Origin: Streptomyces inhibens
GTDB taxonomy: Bacteria > Actinomycetota > Actinomycetes > Streptomycetales > Streptomycetaceae
NCBI RefSeq assembly: GCF_003389455.1
Contig: NZ_QUAC01000198.1
Location: forward strand, 40,000-100,188
Reading direction: 5' to 3'
Length of the DNA: 60,189 nt
This document shows, piece after piece, positions 26,806 through 35,074 of this stretch (positions within the stretch are counted from its first letter, which is position 1; every line of letters starts with the position of its first letter). The position numbers and the translations under genes are program-made. A model generated the notes under the pieces. That model was not told the DNA's origin, made no database searches, and saw nothing but the letters and a program-made list of their open reading frames with translations.

Positions 26806-29523
26806 TCAGACCGCCGACACCGACCGGTTTTCGTTGAGTCGGCTGTAAATGCGTTCCGGAGTCAGGGGCAGCGCGCGGTAGCGAACGCCCGTGGCGTCGT
26901 GGAGCGCATTGGCCAACGCGGGGGCCACCGGGTTGATACAGCATTCCGCCATCCCCTTCGATCGCATGGGCCCAACGGAATCCGTCGAGTCCACCAGGAG
27001 CACGTCGGTGCGGGGGATATCGGCGTAGGTGGGGATGCGGTAGTTGCGGAAGTTCGGGTTGACCATGACACCGTTCGCGTCGACATGGTAATTCTCGGTC
27101 AGCGTGAAGCCGATTCCCTGGGCGACACCGCCTTCTATCTGTCCCCGGACCTGCGCGGGGTTGATGACCGCGCCTGCGTCGGTCGCCTGGACGCTGTAAA
27201 GGATACGGATCTCACCCGTCACCCGATGGACGGCGATACGGAACCCCTGCGCATTGGAGAGGACACTTCGAGGTGAGCCGTAGGCCTTGCGGGCGGCAGT
27301 GAACCGAATTCCGCGCGCTCGGGCCCATGCGACGAGCTCGGCCAACGACACGCGCTGGTCGCCGCAGACGACATCCTCGTCGTCCATCGAGCACATCACG
27401 ACATGGACACCCGTCTGCGCGGCAGCAAATTCCAGGATGCGGTCGCGCACAGCATTTGCCGCTCGAAGTACCGCATTGCCCGACACAAAAAGACCTGCAC
27501 TGGCAAAGGCGCCGGTATCGAATCCCGTGCGGTCGGTGTCGGACTGCACCAGGCGAATCCGCGACGGGGTCGTGCCCAGCTGGTTGGCCGCGATCTGGAC
27601 ATGCGCGGTCGACGTACCCTCGCCGAATTCGACGGTTCCGACGGCCAACTCGTACATGAGGTCGTCGCCAAGCGTGACCCAGGCCTCGGAGATGTGCTCG
27701 GTCGGCGGCGCGGTCTCGTGCAATGAACTCGCGACGCCGGCCCCGACGAGCCACCCGGGGCCGGGGGACGGCTCATCGGCTGTACGGGCCATGGCGTCGT
27801 CCACCAGGTCGATGCACTTCGCGAGTCCGTCCTCGGTGAACATCACGTCGTCGGGGCCGTCATGCATGGCGACGAGCGGATCACCCGGCCGCACGATATT
27901 GCGTCGCCGCAGTTCGAGCGGATCGAGGTGCAAGGCGAGTGCCAGTTCGTTCATCGCCGATTCCACGGCGAACGCCGGTTGCGTCATTCCGTAACCGCGC
28001 AGTGCCCCGCTCGGAACGGTGTTCGTATAGACGGAGAAGGCGTCGTACTTCTTGTTGGGGCAGCGGTAGATCATGACGGCAGCACCGCCCGCACGCAGCG
28101 TTTCACCGCCGTGATTGCCATAGGCGCCCGTGTTCGCCACATTGCGCACCTGGAACGCCGTGAGCGTTCCGTCCGCCTTCGCGCCGAGCTTGACCGTCAA
28201 CGTCATCGGATGCCGTGGCGAAGCCGTGGTGAACTCCTCCTCACGGGTGTACTCGAAGCAGACGGGTCGCCCGGTGTCCAGGGTGGCGAGCGCGGCCAGA
28301 TCCTCCGAGATCACTTCCTGTTTGCCGCCGAAGCCGCCGCCAACGCGTTTGCAGAACACGCGGAGCTGGTCCGGGCGCAGCGCGAACAGATAGGCGAGTT
28401 TGCCTTTCGCGATCGACGGCGACTGCGAACTGGTACGGACGTTCAGACGACCGTTCTCCATCCAGGCAATCGAGCCATGAGTTTCGAGATGCGCATGTTG
28501 CACTCGCGGTGAGGAATACGTTCCCTCGTGGATCACGTCGGCTTCGGCGAACCCTGCTTCGATATCGCCGATATGCGAATGGATTTCGAGCAAGATGTTG
28601 TGGACGGGATCGCGGACGAAAGGATCGTCCGCGCTGTGTAGCTGTGGTGCCCCCTCGGCCATTGCCGCTTCGGGGTCGAACACTGCCGGCATCACCTCGT
28701 ATTCGACGACGACCTTGCGGCAGCCCTCTTCTGCCGCTCCGACCGTGTCGGCCAGGACCGCAACGACGCGTTGGCCGGCAAAGCGGACCGTGTTGTCGAG
28801 GATGAAGGTGTCGTCCGGATCGACAAGATGGTCGGTGTGGATCGCCGTAGTGAAACGCTTGCGCGGCACATCTTCCCAGGTGTACACGCGATGCACGCCG
28901 GGAACTGCGAGTGCAGCGGTCTTGTCGATCGAGACGATCCGGGCGTGCGCGTGGGGTGAGTGCAGCACCTTGAGGTGCAGCATGCCTTCGATGTGGGTGT
29001 CCATCGTGAACTCGGCGCGGCCGGTTACCACATCGTCGGCTGCCGGCGCATTGACGCTCGTCCCGACGGCCTGTCCTGGCTCGGCCGTCTCTACGCCGGC
29101 GACGCCCTGCACGGCATCCTCAATCCCTCGATAGCCGGTGCAGCGGCAGAGGTTGCCCTTCAACGCCCGCGGCAAGTCCTCTTTCTGGGCCTCGGTGAAC
29201 GTTGCCGATGTCATGATCATTCCTGCGGTGCAGAAACCGCATTGGAACCCCGGGGCGTCGCGGAACTGTCGCTGCATCGGATGGAGGTTGCCGGGTGACC
29301 CGATCCCCTCGATCGTCGTCACCTCACGACCGTCCGCGCGGGAAGCAGGGGTGATGCAGCTGTGTACCGGATCGCCGTCCAACCACACCGTGCATGCGCC
29401 GCAATCGCCTGCGTCACACCCCTTTTTGACGCCGTAGTGGCCGAGTGAACGGAGGAAAGTGCGCAGGCACTGGCCGGGGTCCGGTTCTTCGTCGAAGCTC
29501 TTGCCGTTCACGAGGTATGTCAT
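26806..29523 (-). CDS. Molybdenum hydroxylase, fused [2Fe-2S] and Mo-binding subunits
   Basis: A 905-residue xanthine oxidase-family fusion. Residues 1-145 carry two [2Fe-2S] clusters (GCDAGDCGACTVWLDGD...HSC; QCGFCTAGM, GNLCRCTGYRGI). From about 155 the Mo-cofactor subunit follows: GRAEFTMDTHIEGMLHLKVL, VGGGFGGKQEVISEDL, SGALRGYGMTQPAFAVES and the catalytic Glu in SKGMAECCINPVAPALANAL. Together with the FAD subunit next to it, it should hydroxylate an aldehyde, purine or N-heterocycle using water. Its ATG overlaps the FAD gene stop (ATGA). Wobble positions contain clearly more A/T than neighbouring genes, suggesting horizontal acquisition. Substrate unknown; purine, nicotinate-type and aldehyde enzymes share this layout. 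Confidence 0.92.
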   Translation of the reverse strand: MTYLVNGKSFDEEPDPGQCLRTFLRSLGHYGVKKGCDAGDCGACTVWLDGDPVHSCITPASRADGREVTTIEGIGSPGNLHPMQRQFRDAPGFQCGFCTAGMIMTSATFTEAQKEDLPRALKGNLCRCTGYRGIEDAVQGVAGVETAEPGQAVGTSVNAPAADDVVTGRAEFTMDTHIEGMLHLKVLHSPHAHARIVSIDKTAALAVPGVHRVYTWEDVPRKRFTTAIHTDHLVDPDDTFILDNTVRFAGQRVVAVLADTVGAAEEGCRKVVVEYEVMPAVFDPEAAMAEGAPQLHSADDPFVRDPVHNILLEIHSHIGDIEAGFAEADVIHEGTYSSPRVQHAHLETHGSIAWMENGRLNVRTSSQSPSIAKGKLAYLFALRPDQLRVFCKRVGGGFGGKQEVISEDLAALATLDTGRPVCFEYTREEEFTTASPRHPMTLTVKLGAKADGTLTAFQVRNVANTGAYGNHGGETLRAGGAAVMIYRCPNKKYDAFSVYTNTVPSGALRGYGMTQPAFAVESAMNELALALHLDPLELRRRNIVRPGDPLVAMHDGPDDVMFTEDGLAKCIDLVDDAMARTADEPSPGPGWLVGAGVASSLHETAPPTEHISEAWVTLGDDLMYELAVGTVEFGEGTSTAHVQIAANQLGTTPSRIRLVQSDTDRTGFDTGAFASAGLFVSGNAVLRAANAVRDRILEFAAAQTGVHVVMCSMDDEDVVCGDQRVSLAELVAWARARGIRFTAARKAYGSPRSVLSNAQGFRIAVHRVTGEIRILYSVQATDAGAVINPAQVRGQIEGGVAQGIGFTLTENYHVDANGVMVNPNFRNYRIPTYADIPRTDVLLVDSTDSVGPMRSKGMAECCINPVAPALANALHDATGVRYRALPLTPERIYSRLNENRSVSAV

Positions 29524-30347
29524 GCCCGGTCCCCAGCTATGAGTTCGCGACGAATCTCTTCGGCGAAATGCTTTGTCAGGTGGCGACGGTGGTCGGGGGT
29601 CCCATTGGGATCGGCGAACCAGACGTCGGCGGGGATAACGTCGATGCTCTGCCGCAGAGTTCGGGCATCGGGCACGGTGTCGAAAGCAATGCGCACAGGC
29701 CGTGTGGTGCCGGCTGTGACCGTGAGCAGTAGGTCACCCATTGCCGGCGTTTGAGTACCGATGAGGAATACCGTCGAACGGCCGAGCCGGGTCAGTGTGA
29801 AGCGGCGGTGCGCGGTGCGTTTCCTCAGGGCGCGTGCCGGAATGTCGATGCGCCGCAAGATTTCCCCGGGAGCAAGAACGTTCTGATTGTCGCCGGTCAC
29901 GAAGTCGAGGGCATCGACGATGCGCGTGGACCCGTCAGGAGCCCACAGCTCGTACTCTGCCTCGAGTGCGACCGTCAGCGTGATCATTGGGCCGGCAGGC
30001 AAAGACATGCAGATGTTGCCGCCGACGGTCGCCGAGTTCCAGACTTTGAACGAGGACAAGAACGCCTCGCAGCTTTTCGCGAAAAGGGTGCCCGCGATCC
30101 AATCACGTGGCAGCGCAAAGGCATACAGGTCGCGGATGGTGCACGTTGCGCCGATTTCGAGGCCCGCGTCGCTCGGGACGAGGGGATCCCAACGCAACGC
30201 TGTCAGGTCGATCAGGCGGCGCAGGTGTGGCTGCTCCACGGAGAACAGCCACGTTCCGCCTGCGAGCCAAGCGTCGCCTTCGCGCCAGTCCACGCCTGGC
30301 CGATCGGATGGTCGCCGGATGACTTCGGTGATGGTGTTGAGATCCAT
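29520..30347 (-). CDS. FAD-binding subunit of the molybdenum hydroxylase
   Basis: A 275-residue CoxM/XdhB-type subunit carrying FAD that passes electrons from the Fe-S/Mo subunit to an acceptor. WLAGGTWLFSVEQPHLRRLIDLTAL and LEIGATCTIRDLYAF mark the VAO-type FAD domain, and WNSATVGGNICMSLPAGPM is the second flavin-binding loop. The C-terminal CO-dehydrogenase flavoprotein domain ends with LTKHFAEEIRRELIAGDRA. It is the first gene of a two-gene operon and shares the lower-GC codon use of its partner. A divergent TetR remnant begins 140 bp upstream. Confidence 0.9.
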   Translation of the reverse strand: MDLNTITEVIRRPSDRPGVDWREGDAWLAGGTWLFSVEQPHLRRLIDLTALRWDPLVPSDAGLEIGATCTIRDLYAFALPRDWIAGTLFAKSCEAFLSSFKVWNSATVGGNICMSLPAGPMITLTVALEAEYELWAPDGSTRIVDALDFVTGDNQNVLAPGEILRRIDIPARALRKRTAHRRFTLTRLGRSTVFLIGTQTPAMGDLLLTVTAGTTRPVRIAFDTVPDARTLRQSIDVIPADVWFADPNGTPDHRRHLTKHFAEEIRRELIAGDRA

Positions 30348-30488
30348 GGGAACTGATCTCCCTCACGAGGGATAATCGTGCGACGACCGCCTACCGAACT
30401 CGATCAACCAGCGCGTGGCGCTGCTCGCGTTCATTTTTCGATTGCGGACATTCGGCTCGATGCATTCGTCGAATGTCGACGGGTCACC

Positions 30489-30632
30489 ATGCGCGCTGGA
30501 AGCGGCACAACCTCGCGCGACAGAATCAAATTATTGGCCGCTGCGGTCGAACTGCTCAAGGAAGGACCGGCGGGCACAGAGATTCTCGTCAAGCATATCG
30601 CAGAACGGGCCGGCCTCGCCAAGTCAGGGCTT
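30489..30632 (+). pseudogene. Truncated TetR-family regulator (HTH only)
   Basis: About 48 codons read RDRIKLLAAAVELLKEGPAG and KHIAERAGLAKSG, the first two helices and half the recognition helix of a TetR DNA-binding domain. Homology then stops at about 30632, and the frame continues into unrelated sequence. It lies divergent to the molybdenum hydroxylase operon, the usual place for its repressor. Loss of the ligand domain should make it non-functional, so the operon may have lost control. Confidence 0.6.
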
Positions 30633-31076
30633 CGTCATGAAGCGACTCGACGCCTCAGCCTGCCATTCCGTGCCGTTGACGATCGCTTCGCAGTCGATTA
30701 CCAATTCCCAGGTGAGGGGAGAGGTGACCTTCATGAACGGTTTTCCGTGCGAGGCGCCCGACGGATCAAGATCCTGTCCGTGAGCGGCCCGGACATGTCC
30801 ACGCCCGAGCAGCGTCGCCACAGCAGGTGCCGGGCGAATGCGCGGGTCCCCCCCCGAGTAGCTGCCAACTACAGGCCCGTCGATGTCGCCCGTGGCATGA
30901 CCTGGCACGGCTCGGACCGCCCGGCCGAACGGACGGCGGTGACCTGCACCTTCCCTGCCTGGGGGAGCGTCGCGGGGCAGGCGGGAGTTTGACGACCGGG
31001 CCTGGCAGGATTCAGCCCGCTGACAAGCTTTTCGGACGCTCTCCGGGACCGGCAGTGCCACGGAATCGCGAAAACG
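30633..31076. other. Rearranged stretch without an intact gene
   Basis: No complete gene is supported. On the minus strand a hydrophobic-patterned fragment (FMKVTSPLTWELVIDC, 30640-30740) with better amino-acid composition than a shadow ends where the TetR homology ends. It may be the broken edge of another gene, but I do not recognise it. The rest shows nothing. Confidence 0.4.
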
Positions 31077-31082
31077 TATTAT
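31077..31082 (+). promoter_or_regulatory. Possible -10 element for a leaderless patatin mRNA
   Basis: TATTAT ends 6 nt before the ATG at 31089 and no ribosome site is present. This spacing fits a leaderless transcript. No convincing -35 was found. Confidence 0.35.
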
Positions 31083-31088
31083 CGGCGA

Positions 31089-31928
31089 ATGACTCGACGT
31101 GGACTGGTACTTGGCGGCGGCGGTGTGGCGGGAATCGCGTGGCAGACGGGTCTGCTGGCCGGACTTCTCGAAGGGAACGTCGACGTCCTGGACGCGGACG
31201 TGATCGTCGGAACGTCCGCGGGGTCGACGGTGGCCGCGCAGATCACCAGTGGCACCCCGCTCAAGGAACTCCTCGACCGCCAGGTCGATCCGGCGCTCCA
31301 GGCACCCGAACTGTCGCCTGTCATCGGCGCCGAGGACCTGATGATGCTGTCTCTCGACGCCCATGACGGCGCCACGGACGCCGTCGACCTGCGACGCCGG
31401 ATCGGCGCCATGGCGCTGGCGGCGCCGACCGTCGCGGAGGCCGAGCGACGCGCGGTGATCGAGGCCCGGCTGCCCTCGCACAGCTGGCCGCGGGCCGACA
31501 TGAAGATCGTGGCTGTGGACGCGGAAACCGGCGAGGAGCGCGTGTTCGACCCGACGTCGGGCGTTGATCTCGTGGACGCCGTGGCGGCGAGCTGCGCGGT
31601 GCCGGGAGCCTGGCCGCCGGTCACGATCGACGGGCGGCGCTACATCGACGGCGAGATCCGCACATCGGAAAACGCAGACCTCGCGGCGGGGTGCGACCAG
31701 ATACTCGTGATTCAGGTCATGGCCGTTCTTGGCAACACCGACCTCGACGACCAGGTCGCCGCGCTGCGTGCGCAGGGATCGAAGGTCTCGGTGATCCGCC
31801 CGGATGACGCCGCGGCGTCGTCGATCGGCCCGAACCTGCTCGACCCGGCCGTGCGAGAGGCCGCTGCCCGCGCCGGCCACGACCAGGGTCTGCGTGCGGC
31901 GCCGGCGCTGGCCGGGGTCTGGAACTAG
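31089..31928 (+). CDS. Patatin-like phospholipase
   Basis: A 279-residue patatin-family serine hydrolase with the Ser-Asp dyad. The oxyanion loop is GLVLGGGGVAGIAWQ, the nucleophile lies in IVGTSAGSTVAAQ (residue 46) and the catalytic Asp in RRYIDGEIRTSENADLA. It probably releases fatty acids from lipids. There is no signal peptide. The TAG stop (31926-31928) overlaps the left inverted repeat of the IS5-like element, so the original C-terminus may have been altered by the insertion. The family tail (ALAGVWN) looks nearly complete, so activity is likely kept. Confidence 0.88.
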   Translation: MTRRGLVLGGGGVAGIAWQTGLLAGLLEGNVDVLDADVIVGTSAGSTVAAQITSGTPLKELLDRQVDPALQAPELSPVIGAEDLMMLSLDAHDGATDAVDLRRRIGAMALAAPTVAEAERRAVIEARLPSHSWPRADMKIVAVDAETGEERVFDPTSGVDLVDAVAASCAVPGAWPPVTIDGRRYIDGEIRTSENADLAAGCDQILVIQVMAVLGNTDLDDQVAALRAQGSKVSVIRPDDAAASSIGPNLLDPAVREAAARAGHDQGLRAAPALAGVWN

Positions 31929-31945
31929 GGCCTGTTGCGAAAGTG
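31927..31945 (+). repeat. Left terminal inverted repeat
   Basis: AGGGCCTGTTGCGAAAGTG matches the right end with two differences. It overlaps the patatin stop codon by two bases. Confidence 0.7.
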
Positions 31946-32003
31946 GCTCTTGAGATCCATCGAGCTGGCTGGATCTCTGATGACGGACGGCGATACTACG
32001 TGG

Positions 32004-32429
32004 TCACCCCGTGGGGGTTGCTCCCGCTGTGGTGAGGAGAGCGGCAGTTTCGGGATGGGGGCCGTCGTTCGCCCAGTCCAGGGGGGAGCGGCCCGTGCCG
32101 TGATCTTCATGGAGGTTCGGATCGGCGCCGTGCGCCAACAGTTCGCGCACCGTTTCGGTGTGCCCCCAGCAGGCGGCTGCGCACAACGGCGTGCCCTCCG
32201 AGCCGAGTCCGCTGCTCTCGGTGTCCGGGGAGGCCCCGGCGACCAGGAGCAGGCGGGCGATGGCGGCTTCTCCGTTCACGGATGCCGCGTACAGAGGGGT
32301 GGTGCCCTCGCTGTCCGCTCGCTCCGGGTCGGCCCCGGACCGCAGAAGCGCCTTCACCCGGGCGGTGTCACCCATCAGAATTGCTTCGAAGAGATGCCGG
32401 GAGAGCTTCTTCCGCTGCCGCTGGTTCAT
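32004..32429 (-). CDS. Ankyrin-repeat protein
   Basis: A 141-residue cytoplasmic protein built almost entirely of ankyrin repeats, which mediate protein contacts. Repeats begin at about residues 15 (LFEAILMGDTARVKALLRSG), 45 (EGTTPLYAASVNGEAAIARL), 80 (EGTPLCAAACWGHTETVREL) and 115 (GRSPLDWANDGPHPETAALL). The first helix (NQRQRKKLSRH) is basic. No enzyme domain is present. Ribosome site is weak. It sits inside the IS5-like element on the same strand as the transposase remnant, so it may have been mobilised. Partner unknown. Confidence 0.85.
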   Translation of the reverse strand: MNQRQRKKLSRHLFEAILMGDTARVKALLRSGADPERADSEGTTPLYAASVNGEAAIARLLLVAGASPDTESSGLGSEGTPLCAAACWGHTETVRELLAHGADPNLHEDHGTGRSPLDWANDGPHPETAALLTTAGATPTG

Positions 32430-32467
32430 GGGTGCCGAGGTTAGCGACCGGGGACGCGGCGGGGCCA

Positions 32468-32603
32468 GTCAAAATCCACTCGTTGATGGCGGCGACCAGC
32501 ACGTTCGCTACGTAGCGAACGACAAGCTGGTCGTGTCTTGTTGCCACGGCTCGATGCCTCTGAGCCCAATGGATGTTCGTCAGTTCTCCGCGTGCCCATG
32601 GCT
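32468..32603 (-). pseudogene. IS5-family transposase, internally deleted
   Basis: The frame reads ARGELTNIHWA, the usual N-terminus of an IS5-family DDE transposase, joined directly in frame to QRHRAVATRHDQLVVRYVAN and VLVAAINEWI, its usual C-terminus. Roughly 200 or more codons including the DDE core are missing, with the junction near 32563. It cannot encode an active transposase. A perfect 18-bp palindrome (32503-32520) lies within the C-terminal part. Confidence 0.75.
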
Positions 32604-32625
32604 CTTGATCATCTAGACCTTGATC

Positions 32626-32644
32626 GACTTTCGTAACAGGCCCT
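32626..32644 (-). repeat. Right terminal inverted repeat
   Basis: The reverse complement, AGGGCCTGTTACGAAAGTC, pairs with the left end at 31927-31945 and lies just before the transposase remnant's N-terminal codons. Confidence 0.7.
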
Positions 32645-33180
32645 GGTGGTGCGTCGGCACACCCTCGCCGCCCCCGCGCCGATTTCACCTTGCGTCCGCC
32701 TGTTGTCCAGGTCCGTTCGCGCACTCCGCGTCGGTCAAGTGCGTGTTGAGCCAGTCAAGCGGCCGGCGTCCGGAGCCACTGAACCGCGGTGGGGGACGTG
32801 GTCGATGCTCCGCGAGGCGGATTTCCGGTCGCCCGGTCTGGTCACCCGCCCCGGTCGAGTCGTTGGTGGCTTCGGATTTCCGGCCCCGTGCCGCTTCGGC
32901 AGGACCGGGTCCTCGCCGTTGTGGCGCGGCTTGCGCGCATTCTGCGCCGTCCAGGGGAGATCCCGGCCATCCCGGCCGACTCTGGTGGGCGACTGTCCGG
33001 CCATGGTTGACGAGGGTGCGTGGCGGAGAAGGTCGGGCGCGACGGCAGGTTGATGGCCTGTCAGGGGCTCCTCCCGCCCGGCCTGGCGCACGGCGCAGAG
33101 GTCTTCCTCACCGCATCCATGCTGGACAACGAACGCTCGTTGTCAGCGCTGGTGTTGGCGCAAGCGCGAGCGCCGCCCGC
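32645..33180. other. Gene-free GC-rich stretch between the IS element and the biosynthetic cluster
   Basis: Both strands hold only Arg/Pro/Gly-rich frames without recognisable domains. A short minus-strand run (RRPLDWLNTHLT, near 32750) has natural-looking composition but is too short to assign. The stretch probably contains gene debris left by IS-linked rearrangement. It ends in a 20-bp palindrome at 33124. Confidence 0.45.
33124..33143. repeat. 20-bp palindrome, possible operator
   Basis: GACAACGA-ACGC-TCGTTGTC is a perfect 8-bp inverted repeat with a 4-nt centre, the size of a TetR- or MarR-type operator. It lies 370 bp before the first cluster gene. No gene for a matching regulator is seen in the cluster. 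Confidence 0.4.
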
Positions 33181-33187
33181 GTTTTCG

Positions 33188-33300
33188 GCCATGGCTGAAT
33201 TTTCACGGCAAGGAGCCTATGGGGCACTTTCGATCATGGCTGGATTTTTGCGATCAGGGGGTTTCTGTGAACATTTTTAGCCATGGCTGAATTTGATGAT
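33188..33300. repeat. Three CATGGCTG-AATTT direct repeats upstream of the cluster
   Basis: CATGGCTGAATTT or CATGGCTGGATTT occurs at 33190, 33235 and 33282 in the same orientation, spaced 45 and 47 bp. A weaker CATGG copy lies at 33328. The block is markedly AT-richer than the surroundings. Regular spacing suggests repeated protein binding sites for a cluster activator. Confidence 0.5.
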
Positions 33301-33341
33301 CGAGAATTTTCTGAATGTTCCCCGGGCATGGTCATCTGGTC

Positions 33342-33371
33342 TTGACAAGTCCATGCCGTGGTCAACTAATT
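33342..33371 (+). promoter_or_regulatory. Likely promoter of the hydrazine cluster
   Basis: TTGACA (33342-33347) and CTAATT (33366-33371) are spaced 18 bp, about 120 bp before the first start codon. TTGAC and GTCAA around the spacer also form an inverted pair, which may be an operator. Confidence 0.45.
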
Positions 33372-33392
33372 GGATCAGTATTCCGTTGATCC
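33372..33392. repeat. Inverted repeat just after the -10 (possible operator)
   Basis: GGATCA-n9-TGATCC lies at the expected transcription start of the cluster promoter, a place where a bound repressor would act. Confidence 0.4.
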
Positions 33393-33489
33393 GCTCGTCA
33401 ACAGCGGTCGACAAGTGAGGCTTTGCCCGAGTTCACCGTCCGGACGGTGCCCTGTTTTGCCCGGGGCTCGACAGAGGGGGGAAACGCCG

Positions 33490-34209
33490 ATGGATTCATG
33501 GTTCGACATGGCGCGTGCCGTGCCATCGGGGTGGCCCCGTACCTACTGCTTTGCGCATGCGGGTGGCAGGGCGCAGGCGTTCGTCGGGTGGCAGGAGGCG
33601 TTGGCCGGGGTGACCGCGCTGGTCGCGGTCGTTCCGCCCGAGCGTATCGGGATCGAGACGGTCTGCGATCAGATCGCCGAGCGGATCGCGGCGCACCGCA
33701 CCGGGCCGTTTCTGCTGTTCGGCCACAGTCTTGGCGCGCTGATCGCCTTCGAGGTGGCCCGCAGGCTCGGCGATCGCCCCGCGCATCTGATCGCTTCCGG
33801 CTGTGTCGCGCCGGCCCTGCACCCGACACCGCGGATGGTCGAGGTGGCGGGGCTCGACGGGCAGAGCCTCACCGAGGCGGTGGCGCTCTACGGGGGAATG
33901 CGGCCGGAGATTGTGGCCGATCCAGAACTGCAGGAATTCATCTTGCCCGATGTCCGAGCCGATTTCAGAATGGTCGCGGAGTACCGATATCGCCCCGCTG
34001 CCGCATTGCCGTTCGGGATCTCGCTGGTCAACGGCGTCGACGATCCGATGGTCCGTCGTGACGATCTGGCGGACTGGTCGCGTGAGTGTGTCGTCGAGCC
34101 CGAGATGCACTGGTCCGAGGGTGGCCACTTCTATTTCGAGCAACATCCGGAAGCGGTCACCGACGTCATCCGCCGCGCGGCGGAGGCGTTACCGGTCGAA
34201 CTCATTTAG
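33490..34209 (+). CDS. Type II thioesterase
   Basis: A 239-residue alpha/beta hydrolase of the external editing thioesterase type that clears wrong acyl groups from carrier proteins. The nucleophile elbow is LLFGHSLGALIAFEVARRLG (Ser80), the acid lies in GVDDPMV and the His in WSEGGHFYFEQHP. The N-terminus TYCFAHAGG is the family's usual start. It opens the plus-strand biosynthetic operon, which contains at least three carrier domains for it to serve. Codon 234 is TTA, the rare bldA-dependent leucine codon. Confidence 0.92.
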   Translation: MDSWFDMARAVPSGWPRTYCFAHAGGRAQAFVGWQEALAGVTALVAVVPPERIGIETVCDQIAERIAAHRTGPFLLFGHSLGALIAFEVARRLGDRPAHLIASGCVAPALHPTPRMVEVAGLDGQSLTEAVALYGGMRPEIVADPELQEFILPDVRADFRMVAEYRYRPAAALPFGISLVNGVDDPMVRRDDLADWSRECVVEPEMHWSEGGHFYFEQHPEAVTDVIRRAAEALPVELI

Positions 34210-34237
34210 ATCCGGGCGGCGCCTGAGAAGGGGACGC

Positions 34238-35074
34238 ATGACCGACCAACGTAGTAAGGCCGTCAGGTTCGCCGAACTGCACCGCACAGGCACCTTCGTG
34301 GTGCCGAATCCATGGGACGCCGGAACCGCGCGGATACTGTCCGGCTACGGCTTCTCCGCGCTCGCGACGACCAGCGCCGGTCTCGCCTTCAGCATGGGCC
34401 ACGCCGACGGCGCCCAGCTGGTCGGCCGGGACGAGACGCTGGCCAACGCGAGGTCGATCGTCGAGGCGACCCATCTGCCGGTGACCGCCGATCTGGAGAG
34501 CGGGTACGGCAGCAGCCCCGAGGACGTGGCCGAGACGATCCGACGCGCCGCCGAGGCGGGGCTGGTCGGTGCGTCGATCGAGGACTCGACGGGTGAGGCG
34601 GGCGAGCCGGGCGAAGAGATCCGTGATGTCGCCGAAGCGGTCGACCGCATCGCCGCCGCGGTCGAGGCCGCCCGCGCGCAACCGTTTCCGTTCACCCTGA
34701 CCGCCCGGGCCGACAACTTCTTCCACGGGCGCCCCGACCTCCACGACACCATCCGCCGGCTGCAGGCATTCGCCGAAGCCGGCGCGGATGTGCTCTACGC
34801 ACCGGCGCTGCCGAGCATCGAGGCCGTCAAGGCGGTCTGTTCCTCGCTGGACAAGCCGGTCAATGTGCTCGCCGCCGGCCCCCTCCTCCAACGGTCGGTC
34901 GCCGAGTTGGGCGCCCTCGGTGTCCGCCGGATCAGCCTCGGCTCGGCGCTGCCCAGGGCCGCGCTGACCACGGTGCTCGACGCGGCGGCCGAACTCGCGG
35001 GGCCGGGCACGTTCGGTTTCGCCAAGTCCGCACTCGGCTACGCCGAATCGAACGCCCTGCTGGGCAGGTCATGA
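34238..35074 (+). CDS. Isocitrate lyase/PEP mutase family protein
   Basis: A 278-residue TIM-barrel enzyme of the isocitrate lyase/PEP mutase superfamily. VVPNPWDAGTARILSGYGFSAL, TADLESGYGSSPEDVAETIRRA, SIEDSTG (Mg-binding acid) and TARADNFF are the expected barrel strands. The short uncharacterised subgroup to which it belongs includes C-C lyases and hydrolases of 2-oxo or 2-hydroxy acids; the KKCGH motif of isocitrate lyase is absent. There is no phosphonopyruvate decarboxylase nearby, so phosphonate synthesis is unlikely. It could supply a small carboxylate for the pathway. Its stop overlaps the next ATG. Confidence 0.85.
   Translation: MTDQRSKAVRFAELHRTGTFVVPNPWDAGTARILSGYGFSALATTSAGLAFSMGHADGAQLVGRDETLANARSIVEATHLPVTADLESGYGSSPEDVAETIRRAAEAGLVGASIEDSTGEAGEPGEEIRDVAEAVDRIAAAVEAARAQPFPFTLTARADNFFHGRPDLHDTIRRLQAFAEAGADVLYAPALPSIEAVKAVCSSLDKPVNVLAAGPLLQRSVAELGALGVRRISLGSALPRAALTTVLDAAAELAGPGTFGFAKSALGYAESNALLGRS

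Larger units (their letters stand above)
31927..32644. mobile_element. IS5-like deletion element carrying an ankyrin gene
   Basis: A 718-bp segment is bounded by near-identical 19-bp inverted ends (AGGGCCTGTTGCGAAAGTG on the left, AGGGCCTGTTACGAAAGTC reading in from the right). Next to the right end lies a transposase gene collapsed to its first and last parts. Between the transposase remnant and the left end sits a complete ankyrin-repeat gene on the minus strand. No target duplication is obvious. It looks like a non-autonomous IS5-family derivative with passenger DNA, or an IS that suffered a large internal rearrangement. Confidence 0.65.

Noticed and set aside
32503..32520. Perfect 18-bp palindrome GTTCGCTACGTAGCGAAC as an operator
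   Set aside because: It lies inside the transposase C-terminal codons, has no loop or promoter near, and is best treated as chance within a decaying gene.
32620..33198. 192-codon plus-strand frame after the IS element
   Set aside because: Composition is Arg/Ser/Pro-rich with no domain; probably debris.
34238..35074. Phosphonate biosynthesis via PEP mutase
   Set aside because: No phosphonopyruvate decarboxylase or other phosphonate gene is nearby, and the protein belongs to the short generic subgroup of the superfamily.
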